Source: Enoplolaimus lenunculus
Lineage: Eukaryota > Nematoda > Enoplea > Enoplida > Thoracostomopsidae
Assembly: GCA_030248215.1 (NCBI GenBank)
Contig: JASANG010000938.1
Coordinates: forward strand, 62,001 to 126,000
DNA: 64,000 nt
Reading direction: 5' to 3'
The notes under the pieces are model-generated. The model did not search any database, had not been told where the DNA came from, and saw only the letters and a program-made list of their open reading frames with translations. Position 1 is the first letter of the stretch. Every line of letters begins with the position of its first letter. The position numbers and the translations under genes were made by a program. Of this stretch, positions 59,790 to 64,000 are shown one piece after another.

Positions 59790-60191
59790 GTATCCGGATA
59801 TCTACTTCCGTTCCGGTAAAAACCAGTGTCCACTACGTTTTCCGGAATGAAAATATCAAAAATTCCGTTACTTTTATTTATATTAGCTGTAAATCACTTG
59901 AAAATCATGCAGTATTTGAATAGAATTACTGCTATTGTTGCATTTGATAAAATTTACAAAATTCACACAAAATCTTAAGAACCTTGTGTGTGTTTAGTTT
60001 AAGTTTGTAAAATAATTTGAGACAGCTTATCCGAATATATGCATCCCTGAATTATAATGACAGTAAAGCAACAACATCTTTTACAAGTTTATTCGAAACA
60101 TGCAATTCCGTTTTCGGTTCTGTTATTTTTATTACTCACCGTTCTCGTTATATTATTTTCTCCATTTTGCTACTATCCGTTTTACACCCTG
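59790..60191. mobile_element. Older copy of the CCGAATATCCG hAT-like MITE
   Basis: cagaatgtatccggatatct at the left and ctatccgttttacaccctg at the right, with ttccgttccggt-type subterminal repeats. The flanks are too diverged for a clear duplication. Confidence 0.65.
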
Positions 60192-60319
60192 ATATATACA
60201 GCTGCTACCTTTACCACATTCCTTCATCAAGCAATCGGTTAACTTTGAAGTTATACTTAAAGAAATATATCAGATTTATACGAAAAAAAGTCATGACCAT
60301 GGCAACCTCAACGCTTTAA

Positions 60320-61230
60320 AAAATATTACGTGTTCGACATTTTTCCGTTTGACTTACCGAACGGCAACAAACAAAACATTTTATATGATTAAAAATTCAT
60401 TTTACTACCCAGTAACCTGTCAAATTGCAATCAATACATCTTTGCCGTCCAACTGATGTCATTGTTTTCCAATCGAAATTTTAGTTTAAATTTTTTTAAC
60501 TTTGTTCAGAAAACCATTCAACGTGTGTCAAATTTGAAAAAGGTAACTCACGTATTGTACGGTCACTTGCCAAATTAAAATTTCATTTTAAAATACTAAA
60601 CATTTTGGCGTATTAATTCAACCGAAATGATGACATTTTGATTGCCGATTTTATCTTAATTCAATTTATTTGGAAAATTCGTTGTTCTGAGAACTATCAA
60701 CAATGCGCATGCGCACTGTGTTTCTGGGAGTCAAAATATATAATTTGGCCAGGAATACGACGGATCATATTTTAACTATCAGTGAACAAAATTAGTCAAG
60801 TTATAGTTGGTTATGACACACTAGATTAAGCCATTTGAAACAAGATCTAGCATTTACACAACAAATAGCAGTGCCGATTTCCAAAATGTTTCACGGCGAC
60901 CGCAACATATAGGTACAACATTGAAAACGCTAGCCAGCGAAGCAAGTTAGAAGCTTCTCGCAATTGCAAAAATAGCAAAAATTTATTATCACAAAATTTT
61001 AGTTTTAATTCCTGCTGAGGGTCATGGCCTATGTGCAACTTTGGGTTCGAAGTTAGCGAACATTGTAACTAAGTTTTTACTAGAAAAATGTTTGCCTTTT
61101 ATGCATAAATATGTATTTGGTTTTGTCTTGTAATCATAGAAAGTTTGTAGTCGTACAGTTTCTCCAAAGGGCAACATTGTTGACTTATGTCTGTTGCATA
61201 ACCTTATCTACGAAGGCTTATCTCATACTG
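60320..61230. other. AT-rich intergenic sequence
   Basis: No gene recognised. ctagccagcgaagcaagtta at about 60930 is another instance of the dispersed gcgagcgaagcgagc motif. Confidence 0.4.
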
Positions 61231-61357
61231 CACTGCAAAAAATGGTGAGTCAAATTGACTCTCTCCGAAATAGGCTCTACGGGACTATACAAACGGAGTC
61301 AAATTCGACTCCATCAGAGTCAAATTCAACTCACTAAGTCGCACTCTTTGCAGTGTT
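61231..61357. mobile_element. Short palindromic MITE copy
   Basis: cactgcaaaaaatggtgagt ... tttgcagtgt. The left arm is intact and the right arm mostly deleted. Confidence 0.75.
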
Positions 61358-61807
61358 CCGCATTTTTTGTACAATTAACTTGTGCTGTGCAACCTCTATT
61401 ACAGTATAAGAACTGTTAATATATATATGTACGTGTTAAAAATTATACATGCAAAATACTACAAAGTTTGGTTCTAAAATTCTGCTATGTGCCCTTGTAA
61501 AGAAGCTAATGCTACCACAACTTGTGAAATATGTAAAGAAATGCTTAGCTGTTGTGGTTGTCACTTGTAACGCAAATCTTTTGTTGTATTGTCAGTATGC
61601 GTATAAGTCTGCTCAACCCTATCCTAAGCTCGGAAGATCCTCTTACTCATACCTAATCGAAAAACCGAAAATTTTCTGTGCACAGGGTAGGCGGCTATAA
61701 AATGTTTAAAATGTTCATCCTTATCGTCAGTATAGTAAATAATTAAAGGAATGTAAACGGTAATTTCACTATGCATTGAAAATTTAAGTGCAAAACGTTT
61801 TCGTGCT

Positions 61808-62092
61808 TGCTGAACCCCTATTCACAAGTGCAAGTTTTTTCTGGCGAGAACTTGCAGCTCCAATTTGCGCTTGCAATTTTTGTCCAAAATCCCGTTTGAA
61901 AAACTTGCGCTGCAAATAATTCATTAAAAATCATAGATAAGAATTTAGTTCACATGCGTGAATAACCGAACAAGTTCAGTGAATTTATTGCAGCCCCTTT
62001 CTCATTGGCTGATGAAAAAATGCAAGTTCTGTGCGCAATTTGCAGCAGCAAGTTCTCGCAGCAAAAACTTGCACGTGTGTGAATAGGGCTTA
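61808..62092. mobile_element. GTGCAAG-family MITE (~285 bp)
   Basis: Left end aacccctattcacaagtgc and right end gcacgtgtgtgaatagggct are inverted. Many gcaagtt(c/t)tcgcagc repeats near both ends. A ttaa-like flank follows on the right. No ORF of note. Confidence 0.75.
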
Positions 62093-63267
62093 AATGGAAA
62101 TTTTGGTCAATAAAATAAATTGTATGAAAACATTTGAATTGAAAATTTCAGTTTATTCAAATCGAAAAAAGGAAATTCACAAAATTTGCGTTGTTTATAA
62201 CGATTCATTTTACGAAAAGTTTAATAACGAACGGCACAAACGCAAAAAAAATTTGTTTGTTAAACATGTCGTTGGGTGACCTTTAGAGATGCAATGAGGC
62301 GTGGAAAAATTCGTAATCGACTTGAATTATGACGCATCGAGTGAGGTCTGAAATTATTATTTTTAAAAACGTTATATTCGAACACTAACGCGTATATGGT
62401 GGTCCTATCCAGAGGCCTAAGCCAAACAACAGAGACGATAACGAAAGTTTGTGTTAAAATTTAGTTTGCGTTTGACTTTTCGATCGCTTCGCTTGCGAGC
62501 TTTTTTCAATGATTATATATTGTGCGACCTCCCATGCCTAAAATTTTTGCATCAGCCATTGCATTTGAGTACGGGTTGTTGCTCATTTTGATATTAATCT
62601 TAAACGACGGCAATTGCTACCGAATAAAATGGTCATTTCATTTGCGTCACATAGATGCCGTAATCTGGGTCTGCTTATAGCAAAGCAAGATAACGGTTCA
62701 GTAAGACTAGATTAAACATATTCACTGTGTGAAGAGGGTGAGTACAATGAAAGATAGAAATACAAGCCGCAAAATTTCTGTAAAGAAAGCAAAATTCACA
62801 GGAATAAAATATCTGTTTTGTTCCAGAACCCAAATATTTTAACCTATTCTACTTTCCACAAAACATGATAAAAGTTCGGATTTGAACGTCAAGCGCAGGT
62901 GATTGGTCATGGTAAAATGCTTTCTATTGAAGATCAAATGATCTTCAAATCCAAGCTTGAAATAGGGTAGCAGATGGAATAAAAAATATGTGAGACAAGA
63001 TCGTTATGCTTGCTCACAAATACTTTTTTCACTAAGAATGTAATGATTGATATTTCGAATTATGTACAGCCACAATATTTAACAAATTTTCGTCAAGGCT
63101 ACCTAAAATACGAGTTATTGAATAATACATAACATAGTAAGTGTAACAGTACCGTACTGTTTATCACTGACCAATACGTTTCTAGCATTTTTATTTTATT
63201 GTCAGTTTATATATTAATACTATCGTGCGACGAACTAATCATAATATAATGAAAAAATCTTTTAATG

Positions 63268-63562
63268 TCCCATTCACACGTGCAAGTTTTTGCAGCAAGA
63301 ACTCGCAGCTGCAACTTGCACAAAATACTTGCAGCGGCATGTATTTTCAAAGGAACGTTCCGCTTGATCAATCAAACTGCAGGTGCAAGAAATTCAAGCG
63401 ACTCGCAACTGCGATCATAGGTGCGAATTAAATTCAATAACATGAATTCCAGTGAATAATTTTGCAACGGCAAGAACTTCAAATTTACTTTGAGACCAAA
63501 CTTGCACATGCAAGTTGCAAGTGCAAGTTTTGCTGCAAAACTTGCACGTGTGTATTAATATG
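63268..63562. mobile_element. GTGCAAG-family MITE, second copy
   Basis: tgtcccattcacacgtgcaa ... ttgcacgtgtgtattaatat; both sides adjoin ttaa (63263-63266 and about 63564-63567). Internal gcaagaactcgcagctgcaa repeats. A TTAA target would fit piggyBac-type transposition (inference). Confidence 0.7.
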
Positions 63563-63569
63563 GCTTTAA

Positions 63570-64000
63570 TCAGAAATATAAAGCGGGCAAATATATTTGC
63601 TTCAATATAAGTTATTTTTTCTGCTATAAAACTGTAATTCAAACTGCAGATCGGGATTGTAATATACGCCAATAAAGAAACAAAACATAAAAATAGCCTA
63701 TGAAATTTTCAAAACTGCGAAAAAATGAATGGATGGCAAGAAAATTGTGCAAAGGCTTTAAATACTATTTACAGATCGGTGAACTTTATTGTAAAACAGA
63801 GTTAACTGCATAAATCGATATCATTTTTAAGCAAAAATTAAAAAGAAATAATGAATTTTAAATAAAATTCAAACTTATCGAGGTCAGGAACGTTTTATAA
63901 CTTTTATTCCGATAACAGTAGAAATTCGGGAAAATTCAAAATTTATTTAAATATACCAATGGAAGTACCTTGAATATAGGTTTTTCAGCGTAGGTTCACG
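63570..64000. other. AT-rich sequence at window end
   Basis: No gene, array or recognised element. Confidence 0.4.

Noticed and set aside
1-64000. LTR retroelement or other virus-derived element
   Set aside because: No long terminal direct repeats and no recognisable capsid, polymerase or integrase segments were seen in any frame.

Overview
This is a 64 kb piece of an AT-rich animal nuclear genome. Three host genes can be assembled exon by exon from GT-AG splice sites with matching phases. They lie in a dense background of short non-autonomous DNA transposons, tRNA-like SINE copies and satellites. No bacterial genes, rRNA, CRISPR, reverse transcriptase or integrase were seen.

The organism is probably an ecdysozoan and most likely nematode-like (inference). 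One gene joins a VWA domain to a cuticlin-type ZP domain, the layout known from nematode CUT-6. Many dispersed repeats also carry runs of TTAGGC, the nematode telomere hexamer. Introns of up to about 8 kb argue against a compact Caenorhabditis-like genome; an early-branching nematode or a nematomorph would fit.

Layout: (1) 1-4896, plus strand: the 3' end of a headcase/HECA homologue, five exons, with the 5' end outside the window. (2) 4897-14020: convergent intergenic region with hAT-like and TA-flanked MITEs, including a nested insertion, and a tRNA-like SINE. (3) 14021-19169, minus strand: a complete 10-exon syntaxin gene, 302 aa. (4) 19170-26070: intergenic repeats, including a degenerate 20-21 bp AT-rich array and more MITEs. 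(5) 26071-53601, minus strand: a 13-exon gene of about 27.5 kb for a secreted/transmembrane VWA-ZP protein with a Thr-rich stalk, about 1316 aa; its introns are full of MITEs. (6) 53602-64000: no supported gene. It holds a 0.9 kb fold-back element, an 18-bp minisatellite of about 0.8 kb that is open in five of six frames, and several MITE families.

The three genes have no evident joint function: headcase is a developmental regulator, syntaxin is a plasma-membrane SNARE, and the VWA-ZP protein is an apical matrix or cuticle component. The most unusual structures are the long VWA-ZP protein, a syntaxin whose linker 'LE' motif reads LT, the fold-back/minisatellite pair, and two neighbouring MITEs sharing one 8-bp target-site copy.
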